DNA of 64,000 nucleotides, taken from Parahaliea mediterranea (GTDB lineage: Bacteria; Pseudomonadota; Gammaproteobacteria; Pseudomonadales; Halieaceae). Below, piece after piece: positions 24,827 to 34,104 of the stretch. The notes beneath the pieces were generated by a model. The model ran no database searches. It was not told where the DNA came from and worked only from the letters and a program-made list of their open reading frames with translations. The translations under genes and the position numbers were made by a program. The DNA is taken from the NCBI RefSeq assembly GCF_003402235.1, contig NZ_QEWO01000002.1, positions 496,001-560,000 on the forward strand, in the 5' to 3' direction. The first letter of the stretch is position 1. Every line of letters begins with the position of its first letter.

Positions 24827-27187
24827 ATGACCCACCCGCGTTTCCACTACCGTCCGGGGGCCCTGTGCTCCGCCCTGGCACTGGCCGTTTGTGCCGCCTC
24901 CGCAGGCGCACAGAACACCGCTACAGGCACTGGCACCTGGGCCCTGGAAGAAGTTGTCGTCACCGCGCAGAAACGCGCCCAGAGCAGCCAGGACCTGGGC
25001 CTGTCGGTTGCCGCCTTGAGCGGTGATGCCCTGCGCGAACAGGGTATCGCCCAGGTGGAAGACCTGGCCCGCTTCATCCCCAACGTCAGCTCCCTGAACA
25101 TTTCCGGCGGCGGCGTGCCCATCGTGATCATTCGCGGCGTGGGATTGCAGAACTTTCGCGTCAACGACAGCCCCACCACCGCCCTGTACATTGACGATGT
25201 CTACCAGACCTCCGTCATCTCTGCCGACTTCACCATGTTCGACCTGGAACGGGTAGAGCTGCTCAAGGGCCCCCAGGGCGGGCTGTACGGGCGCAACAGC
25301 ATCTCCGGCGCCATGCAGATCATCTCCAACAAGCCCTATGTGGGCGAGGCGGCCAGTGGCTACCTCAACGCGGAGTATGGCCGTTTCAACCGGCGCCAGC
25401 TGGAGGGCGCGGCCAGCCTGCCCCTTGGCGATGTGATGGCCATGCGCCTCAGCGGTCGCTGGGAGCAGAGCGACGACACCCAGTACGAAAGCGTGACCGG
25501 GGGTTTTGACCACGGCGAAACCGACCGCTGGGCGGCGCGCAGCCTGCTGCGCCTGGAACCCAATGACAGCGTGGATGTGCTGTTCAAAGTCCACGGCGGC
25601 GCCGACCAGTCGGAGCTGCCCCTGCTGCAACCGGTTGGCACCTTTGCCGACCTTGGCACCGCGGCCGATGCCGGCATGGACATCATCAACGCGGACCATA
25701 TCGGTGTCAGCTCGCTGATTCCCGCCCTCTGCCCCTCCTTGCTGGCCGGGCGCGGCGTGAACGAAGACTGCGTTTACAACACCGGCAGCGGCGCCGCCGA
25801 CTACGGCCTGGGCGGCGGTCGCTACCTGTCCGCCGCCGACTTCGGCGGCTATCTGGACAACGCCTGGTACGGCGCCAGCATCAACGCCAACCTGATGCTG
25901 GGCGACTACACGCTGACCTCCATCAGCGCCTATGACACCATCGACTACCAGCGCGACACCGACCTCGACGGCCTGCCCATCGAACACAGCCACAGCGACT
26001 ACCAGACCCAGATCGATTCCTGGTCGCAGGAATTTCGCATCGCCTTCGAGGGCAGCGAAACCGTCTCCTGGGTTGCCGGCATCAATTACGGCGAAGACGA
26101 CCTGACCGAAAACAGCGACCTGCGCGGCAGCGAAGGCCTGCTGCCTGTCGCCTTTGCCGGTGCCCAGCGCACCTATCAGGATTACGAGCAAACCACCCGC
26201 GCCCTGGCGGTCTACGCCCACGGTGAGTGGCGCTTCAAACCGCAATGGAACCTGGTGGGCGAGGTGCGCCAGACCAACGCCGAGAAGGAATTCAAGGGCC
26301 TGCAGGTGCTGGACTTTGGCGGCTACACGGCCACCTTCATTGATTACGACGACGATACCGACTTCGACAACCTGAGCGGCAAGCTGGCCCTGGAGTGGAC
26401 CCCGGCAGACAACCTGCTGTTCTACGGCAGTGTGTCGGAAGGGTTCAAGACCGGCGGCTTCTACGGCGGCTTCATCACCGCCCCGGAACAGCTGGCGCCC
26501 TATGACGAGGAGACCATCCTCGCCTACGAGGCCGGGCTGAAAAGCGACTGGCTGGACGATCGCCTGCGCCTGAACGGCTCTGTGTTCTACTACGACCGCA
26601 AAGACGTGCAACAAAGCGCCACCGACACCCGCGGCGCCGTCGCGGTCACCCGGCTGACCAACGTGGGTGACGTGGAGGTAAGTGGTGCCGAGCTGGACCT
26701 GACCTACCAGCCGATTCAGGCGCTCACCCTGCAGCTAGGGCTTGGCTACACTGATTCCAAGCTGGTCGACAGTGACCTGGTCAGCGCCACCATCCCCGGC
26801 ATGCCCGCGAGCCCGATTGAAGGCACCAACACCCCCAACTACGCCAAGGTAAATGCCAATTTCCTCGGCCGCTACCAGCACGACCTGAGCAGCGAGCTGT
26901 ATGGCATGCTGCAGCTGGAAGTCAGCTACCGCTCGGAGCGCGACCTGAATCTGGTCACCAACGCCCGCGAAGGCGCGCTGCTGACGGAGCCGGCCTACAC
27001 CCTGACCAACCTGCGGCTGGGGCTGGGCTCTCACCAGAGCGACTGGGAAGTGATGCTGTTTGTGGAAAACCTCACCAACGAGCGCTATCGTACGCTGCTG
27101 CGCGACAACGGACTGCGTGGCATGCACACCCTCTACGGTGACCCGCGCATCTGGGGCGCGTCCTTTACCTACCACTGGGGTAGCTAA
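24827..27187 (+). CDS. TonB-dependent receptor
   Basis: 786 residues. A signal peptide (LALAVCAASAGAQ) is followed by a TonB box (EEVVVTAQKR), a plug ('LARFIPNVSSLNI', 'IDDVYQTSV', 'LERVELLKGPQGGLYGRNSISG') and a long barrel. The architecture is that of the sphingomonad/marine gammaproteobacterial receptors usually linked to carbohydrates, aromatics or lipids rather than the FhuE type, and no Fur box was seen. The start was set at the second ATG (24827), since AGGAG is seven bases from it but only one base from the ATG at 24821. The ligand may be the precursor of the acid activated by the neighbouring ligase. Confidence 0.85.
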   Translation: MTHPRFHYRPGALCSALALAVCAASAGAQNTATGTGTWALEEVVVTAQKRAQSSQDLGLSVAALSGDALREQGIAQVEDLARFIPNVSSLNISGGGVPIVIIRGVGLQNFRVNDSPTTALYIDDVYQTSVISADFTMFDLERVELLKGPQGGLYGRNSISGAMQIISNKPYVGEAASGYLNAEYGRFNRRQLEGAASLPLGDVMAMRLSGRWEQSDDTQYESVTGGFDHGETDRWAARSLLRLEPNDSVDVLFKVHGGADQSELPLLQPVGTFADLGTAADAGMDIINADHIGVSSLIPALCPSLLAGRGVNEDCVYNTGSGAADYGLGGGRYLSAADFGGYLDNAWYGASINANLMLGDYTLTSISAYDTIDYQRDTDLDGLPIEHSHSDYQTQIDSWSQEFRIAFEGSETVSWVAGINYGEDDLTENSDLRGSEGLLPVAFAGAQRTYQDYEQTTRALAVYAHGEWRFKPQWNLVGEVRQTNAEKEFKGLQVLDFGGYTATFIDYDDDTDFDNLSGKLALEWTPADNLLFYGSVSEGFKTGGFYGGFITAPEQLAPYDEETILAYEAGLKSDWLDDRLRLNGSVFYYDRKDVQQSATDTRGAVAVTRLTNVGDVEVSGAELDLTYQPIQALTLQLGLGYTDSKLVDSDLVSATIPGMPASPIEGTNTPNYAKVNANFLGRYQHDLSSELYGMLQLEVSYRSERDLNLVTNAREGALLTEPAYTLTNLRLGLGSHQSDWEVMLFVENLTNERYRTLLRDNGLRGMHTLYGDPRIWGASFTYHWGS

Positions 27188-27266
27188 GCGCCGGCCTTGA
27201 TGGCGCGGCCGGCCCGTGGCCGCCCGCGCCAATGCTGCATCCACCCCACCCCGACCGAGTACCGCC

Positions 27267-28748
27267 ATGACCAGCAACCCGGAACAGCCCTGCGGGAGCG
27301 GATTCTACGTTACCCGGTGGGCCGCCTGCGTCCCCCTGCTACTGATGGTGGCGCCGGCCATCGCCCTCAGCCTGCGCGGCGTGCTGTCCACCGATGTGGT
27401 CATCACTGGCGGCGTGGTTGGTCTAATGGTCGGGTCTCTGCTGGCCAGGGACAAACGCCACTACTGGAATGCCGTCACCCGATCCCTGGGCGACCCCACC
27501 GGCATGCTGGTGTTCGCCCTGTTCCTCATCGTGGGTATTTACGGCAAATTACTGGCGGAGTCACAACTGGCCGAAGGGCTGATCTGGCTGTCACAGCAAA
27601 TGCACGCCGGGCCCGCCCTCTTCGCCCTGTTTACCTACGTTGCCTGCTCGGTGCTCGGCACCGCCATGGGCACCTCGATGGGCATTGTGGTCATCATGAC
27701 GCCCGTGCTCTACCCCGCGGCGGTGGCCATGGGCGTGCACCCCGCCATCGCCGCCGGCGCCATTCTCAGTGGCGCCGCCACGGGCGATCACTTTGCCCCT
27801 GTGTCGGATACCACCATTATCTCCGCCTCCACCCAGCGCTACCGCTACCGGGACGGCTGCGCGGATATCGGCGAGGTGGTGCGGGCGCGCCTGAAATACG
27901 CCGCCCCGGCCTTTCTTATCAGTTGCGTGCTGTACCTGGTGATTGGCGGCGCCAGCGCCCAGGCGCCACTGCAGGCATCAACACCCATCATCGGCAACGC
28001 CCACCCGGCGGGGCTGATCATGCTGCTACCCATGCTGCTGGTGGTCATAGCCGCCATTGCCGGGCGCGGCGTCTTCGAGGCCCTGACCTACGGCACCGCC
28101 ATCGGCCTGCTGCTGGCCCTGGGCTGCGGGCTGATCGACTGGCACCAGGTTGCCTATCTGCAGGACCGGCAGGTAAAGGGCATTCTGACGGAAGGGGCCA
28201 CCCAGAACCTCGGCACCATCATCATGATCGTATTGATGATGGGCGCCTATGGCGTCATGCGCGCCTACGGCTTGCTCGATGCCATCGTAGCCGGCCTCAA
28301 AGGCAGCGCTGGCGCCTCGGCCCGGGCAACCGAGCTGACCATGTTCGGCGTCACCTGGCTGTTCAACTTCCTGCTGGTCGGCCTGGTGGCAAGAATCACC
28401 GTCATAGCCGGCCCCATCGTCGACGAACTGGGCCGCGCCCGCAGCCTGCACCCAACCCGGCGCGCCAACATCCTCGACGGCGTGGCCAACAGCTTCAGCT
28501 TCGTCGTGCCCTGGCACGTCTGGCCACTGCTCATGCTCATGACCATCGCCCCGCTGCAGCAGCAATACCCCGGCCTGGCCATACCCGCCAGCACCGACTT
28601 CCTGCTCAGCACCTACTACCCGCTGCTCATCTGGGGTGTAATGCTGCTGGCTGTCATCAGCGGCTATGGCCGCCAGTATGAACACCGCACAGACCCGGCA
28701 ACAAAATTCGCGGCGAGCGGCGTACCCAAGAATGACAGCTCCCACTGA
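27267..28748 (+). CDS. nhaC: NhaC-family Na+/H+ antiporter
   Basis: 493 residues, about eleven to twelve hydrophobic helices. The signature 'GAILSGAATGDHFAPVSDTT' is the conserved discontinuous helix of NhaC-type antiporters. The helix 'GTAMGTSMGIVVIMTPVLYP' and the C-terminal 'ANSFSFVVPWHVWPLL' also fit. The family exchanges Na+ for H+ (and in some members malate or lactate exchange). Start ATG 27267 was chosen; the frame is open 17 codons further up, but that part reads as spacer. It follows the receptor by 79 nt and may be co-transcribed. Confidence 0.88.
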   Translation: MTSNPEQPCGSGFYVTRWAACVPLLLMVAPAIALSLRGVLSTDVVITGGVVGLMVGSLLARDKRHYWNAVTRSLGDPTGMLVFALFLIVGIYGKLLAESQLAEGLIWLSQQMHAGPALFALFTYVACSVLGTAMGTSMGIVVIMTPVLYPAAVAMGVHPAIAAGAILSGAATGDHFAPVSDTTIISASTQRYRYRDGCADIGEVVRARLKYAAPAFLISCVLYLVIGGASAQAPLQASTPIIGNAHPAGLIMLLPMLLVVIAAIAGRGVFEALTYGTAIGLLLALGCGLIDWHQVAYLQDRQVKGILTEGATQNLGTIIMIVLMMGAYGVMRAYGLLDAIVAGLKGSAGASARATELTMFGVTWLFNFLLVGLVARITVIAGPIVDELGRARSLHPTRRANILDGVANSFSFVVPWHVWPLLMLMTIAPLQQQYPGLAIPASTDFLLSTYYPLLIWGVMLLAVISGYGRQYEHRTDPATKFAASGVPKNDSSH

Positions 28749-28791
28749 CGCACCACAACCGCAGATACTGCGAACGCACCGTGCCTGTGAA

Positions 28792-29541
28792 TTAAAGGCC
28801 GGAAACACCTCCATCAACCAGCAATTCTGTTCCAACAACAAAGCGAGATTCATCAGAAGCAAGAAACACGGCTGCTTTTGCCAACTCCCAAGGCGTTCCC
28901 ATACGGCCGACGGGCACCAATTTTCGGATGTCATCCTGCATCATGCGCTGCTGCTCGGGGCAGAGCCCTAGCTTGCCCATCGCTGGAGTCTCAGTTGGCC
29001 CGGGGCTCAAGCCGTTGACCCGGATACCGCGCGAAACGAGCTCCCCCGAAAGCGTGCGCGCCAGTGAAAGAAGGCCTGCTTTACTTGCAGCGTACGCACT
29101 ACTTTGCGGTAGACCAATGTGGGCGCTTACTGATCCGCAAAGAATCACAGATGACGGACTGGCAAGTAACGGTAAGAGCGACTGAATCAAAAAGAATGGC
29201 CCCTTCAAATTGATCGACATGAGCCGATCCCACGTCGTTTCATCCCAATCCTGTAATGATCGATGATTGACGTCACCGGCGTTGACATAGACCACGTCGA
29301 TACGCGGCCACTGACTAACAAGTAACTGTGCCAAATCACGCTGGGCATCGATATCTCCAGCATCGCTACAGAGCACCAAAGTAGTACCACCCAATTCCGC
29401 CTTTGCAAGCTTCAGAGCTTTCTCATCTCGGCCAGTGATAGCGACTGTAGCGCCCTCGGCACAGAACTGTCGTGCGACCTCAAGGCCGATGCCGCTGGTG
29501 CCACCTGTGATCAAAGCAAACTTTTCATGTAAACGTTTCAT
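28792..29541 (-). CDS. short-chain dehydrogenase/reductase
   Basis: 249 residues, classical SDR. The cofactor motif TGGTSGIG is at about residues 12-19, 'VYVNAGDVNH' replaces the NNAG strand, and the catalytic Ser precedes Y-A-A-S-K. The ending 'TELLVDGGVSGL' is typical. A basic/polar pattern after beta-2 ('ITGRDEKAL') is common in NADP-preferring members. The start is ATG 29541, five bases after GGGAAG. It is divergent from an HxlR regulator, an arrangement typical for redox- or quinone-responsive reductases. The sequence is visibly less GC-rich than everything to its left. Confidence 0.87.
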   Translation of the reverse strand: MKRLHEKFALITGGTSGIGLEVARQFCAEGATVAITGRDEKALKLAKAELGGTTLVLCSDAGDIDAQRDLAQLLVSQWPRIDVVYVNAGDVNHRSLQDWDETTWDRLMSINLKGPFFLIQSLLPLLASPSSVILCGSVSAHIGLPQSSAYAASKAGLLSLARTLSGELVSRGIRVNGLSPGPTETPAMGKLGLCPEQQRMMQDDIRKLVPVGRMGTPWELAKAAVFLASDESRFVVGTELLVDGGVSGL

Positions 29542-29583
29542 GCGCACTTCCCATATGCTGGCTGGATACGCATTGTTGTCGCA

Positions 29584-29622
29584 TTAGTATCTTTTGTATA
29601 GTAGGCACCAAATTGATACTAA
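29584..29622. promoter_or_regulatory. inverted repeat between SDR and HxlR genes
   Basis: TTAGTATC (29584-29591) and GATACTAA (29615-29622) are exact inverted copies 23 bp apart in the divergent promoter. It is a likely HxlR operator. TTGTATAGT between the arms resembles a -10 region. Confidence 0.55.
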
Positions 29623-29640
29623 AAAGGCATTTGTATACCT

Positions 29641-30033
29641 ATGGCCCGCCATATACCGCCCACAATCCATTCCACCTCCCCGTCGGTTGACGAAAACGAG
29701 CCGTGCCCTATGGTGAGCTTCGTCAATCTGATATCGGGCAAGTGGGCTATCCCCATTCTCTATCGCCTCATTGTTATCGACGCCCCCGTGCGTTTCAGCA
29801 CGCTGAAACGCGCCGTCGCGCCAATAACGCAGAAGGAGCTAACACGCCAGCTACGCCTTTTCGAGCAACGCAAGCTGGTACGGCGACGGGTTTACGCCGA
29901 AGTTCCACCTCGCGTGGAGTACCAGGTCACCGCTTTGGGGAAGTCATTGAAACCCACTCTAGATTCGCTTGCTGATTGGATGCGAAAAAATGGCAAGGCT
30001 TTGTCCGTGGGAATCACTGAAGCACCGAAATAG
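29641..30033 (+). CDS. HxlR-family transcriptional regulator
   Basis: 130 residues with the HxlR pattern: Cys near the N-terminus ('EPCPMVSFVNLISGKWAIPIL'), a winged HTH ('RFSTLKRAV..ITQKELTRQLR'), 'LVRRRVYAEVPPRVEYQVT' wing and 'LADWMRK' tail. The single cysteine before the first helix is the thiol switch in several characterised members. No strong Shine-Dalgarno precedes ATG 29641, so translation may be leaderless. It probably controls the divergent SDR gene. Confidence 0.85.
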   Translation: MARHIPPTIHSTSPSVDENEPCPMVSFVNLISGKWAIPILYRLIVIDAPVRFSTLKRAVAPITQKELTRQLRLFEQRKLVRRRVYAEVPPRVEYQVTALGKSLKPTLDSLADWMRKNGKALSVGITEAPK

Positions 30034-30430
30034 GCAGAAGACGCAAGGCGGAGCTGATCAAGCAGCTCTACTGCGGCCAAACCACGATCCCAGGGGCCGC
30101 CTGGGACTACGATCTCAACCAAGCCGAAATTGAATCCTGGATGTACGATGCTGAAGCCGGGATGAAAAACGCTCTGAGGGCCAACCCCAAAGATATAGCT
30201 GAGCAGTACGAGAAGCAGCTGCGTGACCTGAAACAGGCTGACGGCGAAACCATGATCGAGCTCGGGTTCAGAAAAATGCCCATAAACAGGGGCAGACTCA
30301 GCTAACGCGCCATCTCGACTCCAGCGACGAATCGTTAAGCACCTCATTGACGAGATGGCGGCAGAGGATACACAGGTTCCGGTTCGCAAGGCCTGTGACT
30401 AGTCGGGTGTTGCCCGTCAAACTTATTACT
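30034..30430 (+). pseudogene. decayed IS3-type insertion sequence (orfA end, orfB start)
   Basis: Immediately after the HxlR stop, the + strand encodes the C-terminal two thirds of an IS3-type OrfA ('RRKAELIKQLYCGQTTIPGA' ... 'NPKDIAEQYEKQL') ending in TAA at 30305. The start of OrfB follows ('RIVKHLIDEMAAEDTQVPVR') and breaks at an in-frame TAG, after which 'SGVARQTYYYK' is still readable. No complete transposase or inverted repeats are seen. The same OrfA sequence recurs on the other strand near 39.4 kb. Confidence 0.75.
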
Positions 30431-30547
30431 ATAAGGCAGACACACCCGGGAGCTTGGGGATAGCAAGGCAATCTGAGCGGTACGATTCACTTGCCAAAAA
30501 ATGCAGCTCGCGAGCACTCTAACTTGCCGCCGCTAAAATCCGCACTG

Positions 30548-31759
30548 CTACCCAAGCCCCTTGATATCAACACGAGCGGACTCACCGCTGGCCGGCACAC
30601 GGCGAACACCGCGCAGCGCGAAGTAAGCCACTACCCCAATCGCCAGGTTTATCAGGCCGAGCATCAGCAGTTCCCCGCCCGCAGAGGATCGCTGTATCAG
30701 CTCTGCGACGAACAGGGGAGAAAAAAACTGGCCGATAAAGAAGGCCGTACTCCAGGCTCCTCCACTGGTTCCGCGGCGCTCCGAGGGCGCAACCTGCAAC
30801 AGCGAGGACACGGTTATCGGCACGAACAGCCCACAACCCACCTGATTAATGAATCCACCCAGCACCAAGGCCGGCGCCCCGGGCGACATGGCGGCCACCA
30901 CTAGGCCCGCCCCCGCCAGCAGGGCACTGGCAAGCATCAACACGGGCAAGCTGATATGACTTAGAAACCGAAAAGCCAGCGCGCCGACCGGGTTTCCCAA
31001 GCCGGCGAGAGCAATCATGACGCCAATCGCCGAGAGGGGAAACTCACCCCGACGCTCAAGAAACAAGCCCAACTGCAGCGGTACGATATAGAACAAGATG
31101 GCGCACAGCAGTGTAATCACGAGGTAGGGCAAGACAACGCCAGCGCGAGGCGCCGACGGAACTGGGTAGCGCTCTGTTTGCGGAGACTTCGGGGGCTCGA
31201 AAACATAGCGAGCCGCAGGTAGGGCTATCAAGATGCCAATACCATAGAATGCAAAGGGGGCCCGCCAGCCCCATTCCCCCAGAAAGCCGCCCACGATATA
31301 GAACAGTGTGGCCATCAATGCCGCCACGCTGCTCTTATAGGCTATCCAGCGGCGCCTCTGCTCTCCCTGAAAATAATCGCCGATCAGGGCGAAGTTAGCT
31401 GCCAGGATCCCGGCTTCCGCAATGCCCAGGAGAAAGCGGGCCGCAACGATGGCCAGTGGATGGTTCAGCAAAACGGGCGCCATCCCAACGACCCCATAGA
31501 GCAACAGCATGCTCAATAAAACCGGCCGGCGCCCGACACGGTCTACGAAATACCCCGCCAGGGGCGAGAACAGGGCGATCGCCAGTGCCGGCGCGGTCAA
31601 TACAAGGGACGTGACATCAAAGGGCAACGACGCGTCAGACAACTGCTCGCGCAAATTCTGGGCCACGGGCGCCAGTAGCACCACGCCCATAACAGGGAGC
31701 GCGGATCCCGCCAGGATGGTCAACCCCTGACGAGCCCCAGCCTTTTGTTCAGCAGACAT
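30548..31759 (-). CDS. MFS transporter
   Basis: 403 residues and about 12 predicted helices. The MFS loop motif 'GYFVDRVGRRPVLL' follows helix 2. The second half starts after a polar stretch near residue 205. It resembles the sugar/drug or aromatic-acid branches but carries no decisive signature. It is the last gene of the leftward unit (esterase, TonB receptor, MFS), 8 nt after the receptor stop. The likely role is inner-membrane uptake of the compound brought in by the receptor. ATG 31759 was preferred to GTG 31765. Confidence 0.85.
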   Translation of the reverse strand: MSAEQKAGARQGLTILAGSALPVMGVVLLAPVAQNLREQLSDASLPFDVTSLVLTAPALAIALFSPLAGYFVDRVGRRPVLLSMLLLYGVVGMAPVLLNHPLAIVAARFLLGIAEAGILAANFALIGDYFQGEQRRRWIAYKSSVAALMATLFYIVGGFLGEWGWRAPFAFYGIGILIALPAARYVFEPPKSPQTERYPVPSAPRAGVVLPYLVITLLCAILFYIVPLQLGLFLERRGEFPLSAIGVMIALAGLGNPVGALAFRFLSHISLPVLMLASALLAGAGLVVAAMSPGAPALVLGGFINQVGCGLFVPITVSSLLQVAPSERRGTSGGAWSTAFFIGQFFSPLFVAELIQRSSAGGELLMLGLINLAIGVVAYFALRGVRRVPASGESARVDIKGLG

Positions 31760-31773
31760 CGCCACACGCCCGC

Positions 31774-34053
31774 TCAGAAGGTGTACCGCGCGCGAATCCC
31801 ATAGGTTCTGGGCGGCGAGAGAAAACCATTGATGTTGTAACCCAACCTACCACTGGATTGGTACGCGGTTTCCAGTGTCTCCTCATCCGTCAAGTTGCGC
31901 ACAAACGCGACTAGCTCGAACCCACTCTCGTCCTGGTAGGACAGGGACAAGTCCACCTTTGTGTGCTCCGCCTGGGAGATCACCTCGATATTGAACTCGT
32001 CAAAATAATTGCGCGAACGCCAGTTTGCCTGAAGAGTGGGTGTGAGAATACCGCGCGGCAAGAACACGCTATACTCGATACCCAATCCCACGGAAAACTC
32101 TGGCGCCTGGGGCAGCTGGTTGCCGGACAAGTCCTGCACGCCCAGCGTCGGGCGCCCTGGGTCGGTGCTGTCAAACTCGCTAAAGCGCGCATGCAGCCAC
32201 CCGCCAGTCAACTGCACGTTAAGACTTTCGGATGCCTGGTACTCGGCTTCGATCTCCAGACCATAAATTTCCGCCTTGGCGGCATTGGTCAACGTGGCCA
32301 ACAAGCCGACAATCTTAGTCAACTGCAGATCAGAGTAGTCGTAGTAGAACGCCGCCGAGTTCAATCGTAACGACTGGTCCAGCAAATCCGACTTTACCCC
32401 CACTTCATAGGCCCACACAGACTCGGGGTCAACTGGCGGGTTACTCAGCGCGACCTCGCCGCCACTCACGGGAATAACCGAAGTCGCGCCAAGATTGAAG
32501 ACCCCGGCCTTGAACCCCTCCGAAATAGAGCCGTACAACAGCGTATCCTGGGTCAGGTGATAGTTGACCCCCACCTTTGGCGTAAAAGAATCCCAACGCT
32601 CGGACTGTTCAAAAGGCCCAGATAATGGCGGATTGGGGCGATCCATGTCAGCTGGCTCAAGGAATTTGGTATCGGTGACAAAATCGGTGTACAAATCCTT
32701 GTCTTCTTTTTCTTCACTGCTGAACCGTCCCCCCAAAATCAACGCAAGCTGATCCGTTAGAGAATACTCCAACTGCCCAAAAATGGCGTACGCGCGCGTG
32801 TTGATGGTACCGCCAGCCGCATACGCTGCGAGAAAACTCCCCGGATCCTGCGGCGGAGCCCCGGGCGTCCAGAACACGCCGTCAATGTCCTCATCGAAGA
32901 TAAAGGCACCTGCTGTCCACTGAAGCCTATCGCCACTATAGTGGACGTTGAACTCCTGGGAGTACTGCACGGACTCCTCATCGTAGAAAATCTGGCTCAG
33001 TGCCACGTCGGTCCCGTCGAGATCGCTGTTCAAGCTAAACTCCGAGCTACGGTAGGCAGTGAGCGACCGGATGGTTAACGAATCCGAAACGTCCCAACTC
33101 GCATCCAGAGTTATCCCTTCCGAGCGCCGGGAATAGCGCGGCTGAATATCACTGGCAATGTCAAATTGTTGCAGCAAAGCCGTACCGCCAAGCTGAACAC
33201 CAAGAATAGGTTCCCCGGATACTCCCTCCTCACCCGTCAGGCCCCTCTGGGCGACCGTACGCGTTGCCCTGGATGCATCCTTCTGGTGACTGGTGTCGGC
33301 AATGAGGTCAATCGAAAGCACCGAGGAAGGGGTCCAAGTGAAAGTGGCCCGAGCGCTGGTGGCATCAATATTATCCACCTCCTTTCCGGTGACGATATTT
33401 TTCCCATAACCATCTCTCTGCTGGTCGAAAACGGCAAGCCTCATACCCAGGTTCGCGCCCAGCGGTCCACCAACTGCCCCCTCCAAGATTCTGTGCTCGT
33501 AGTTTTCAAGACTCAGCTGCGCAAACCCGGACCAGTACTCGTCCGGTTTGGCAGTGTAGATATTCACAGCGCCACCGGTTGCGTTTCGGCCATACAGCGT
33601 GCCCTGTGGACCGCGAAGTACCTCTACCCGGTCCACGTCGAAAAAGCTGCCCAGCTGCGCCGCTGGCCGCGAGACATAGACGCCATTCAAATTATAAGCA
33701 ACACTGCCCTCGGCGCCCGTGGACAAGTTACTGTAGCTGATGCCGCGAATGGACAGCTTCGCAGCACCGAATGACTCTCCAAAGTCGAAATTGGGGATCT
33801 TCACCGCGATCGCAGCGACATCATTGATACCTTGCTGCTGTAGGCTATCGCCAGACAGGGCTGTCACCGCGATGGGGACATCCTGAATACTGGCCTGTCG
33901 CTTCTCGGCAGTTACAATCACTTCTTCCAACCGAGCGCTGCCGGCCACGTTGTCGACCGCGCCAACAAGATTTGCGTGGGCCATCGCCAACGGCGACAAA
34001 CAGTAGACCGCCATAGTGCGGGGCGTTAATTGGGAACGACTTATTCTTTTCAT
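31774..34053 (-). CDS. TonB-dependent receptor (aromatic module)
   Basis: 759 residues from ATG 34053, eight bases after AGGTGG; a GTG four codons up is possible. The TonB box is EEVIVTAEKR. The plug carries 'VPIAVTALSGDSLQQQGIND', 'SIRGISYSN' and 'VEVLRGPQGTLYGRNATGG'. The barrel ends '..GIRARYTF'. This plug pattern is that of the large family found in sphingomonads and marine gammaproteobacteria, used for diverse aromatics and terpenoids as well as siderophores. No Fur box is apparent. It lies between a secreted-substrate-type esterase and an MFS porter in one operon. Confidence 0.87.
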   Translation of the reverse strand: MKRISRSQLTPRTMAVYCLSPLAMAHANLVGAVDNVAGSARLEEVIVTAEKRQASIQDVPIAVTALSGDSLQQQGINDVAAIAVKIPNFDFGESFGAAKLSIRGISYSNLSTGAEGSVAYNLNGVYVSRPAAQLGSFFDVDRVEVLRGPQGTLYGRNATGGAVNIYTAKPDEYWSGFAQLSLENYEHRILEGAVGGPLGANLGMRLAVFDQQRDGYGKNIVTGKEVDNIDATSARATFTWTPSSVLSIDLIADTSHQKDASRATRTVAQRGLTGEEGVSGEPILGVQLGGTALLQQFDIASDIQPRYSRRSEGITLDASWDVSDSLTIRSLTAYRSSEFSLNSDLDGTDVALSQIFYDEESVQYSQEFNVHYSGDRLQWTAGAFIFDEDIDGVFWTPGAPPQDPGSFLAAYAAGGTINTRAYAIFGQLEYSLTDQLALILGGRFSSEEKEDKDLYTDFVTDTKFLEPADMDRPNPPLSGPFEQSERWDSFTPKVGVNYHLTQDTLLYGSISEGFKAGVFNLGATSVIPVSGGEVALSNPPVDPESVWAYEVGVKSDLLDQSLRLNSAAFYYDYSDLQLTKIVGLLATLTNAAKAEIYGLEIEAEYQASESLNVQLTGGWLHARFSEFDSTDPGRPTLGVQDLSGNQLPQAPEFSVGLGIEYSVFLPRGILTPTLQANWRSRNYFDEFNIEVISQAEHTKVDLSLSYQDESGFELVAFVRNLTDEETLETAYQSSGRLGYNINGFLSPPRTYGIRARYTF

Positions 34054-34104
34054 CTCTAATTCCACCTGAACAATTGGTATGAAGTAGCTACCGGCTATCT
34101 GCCG

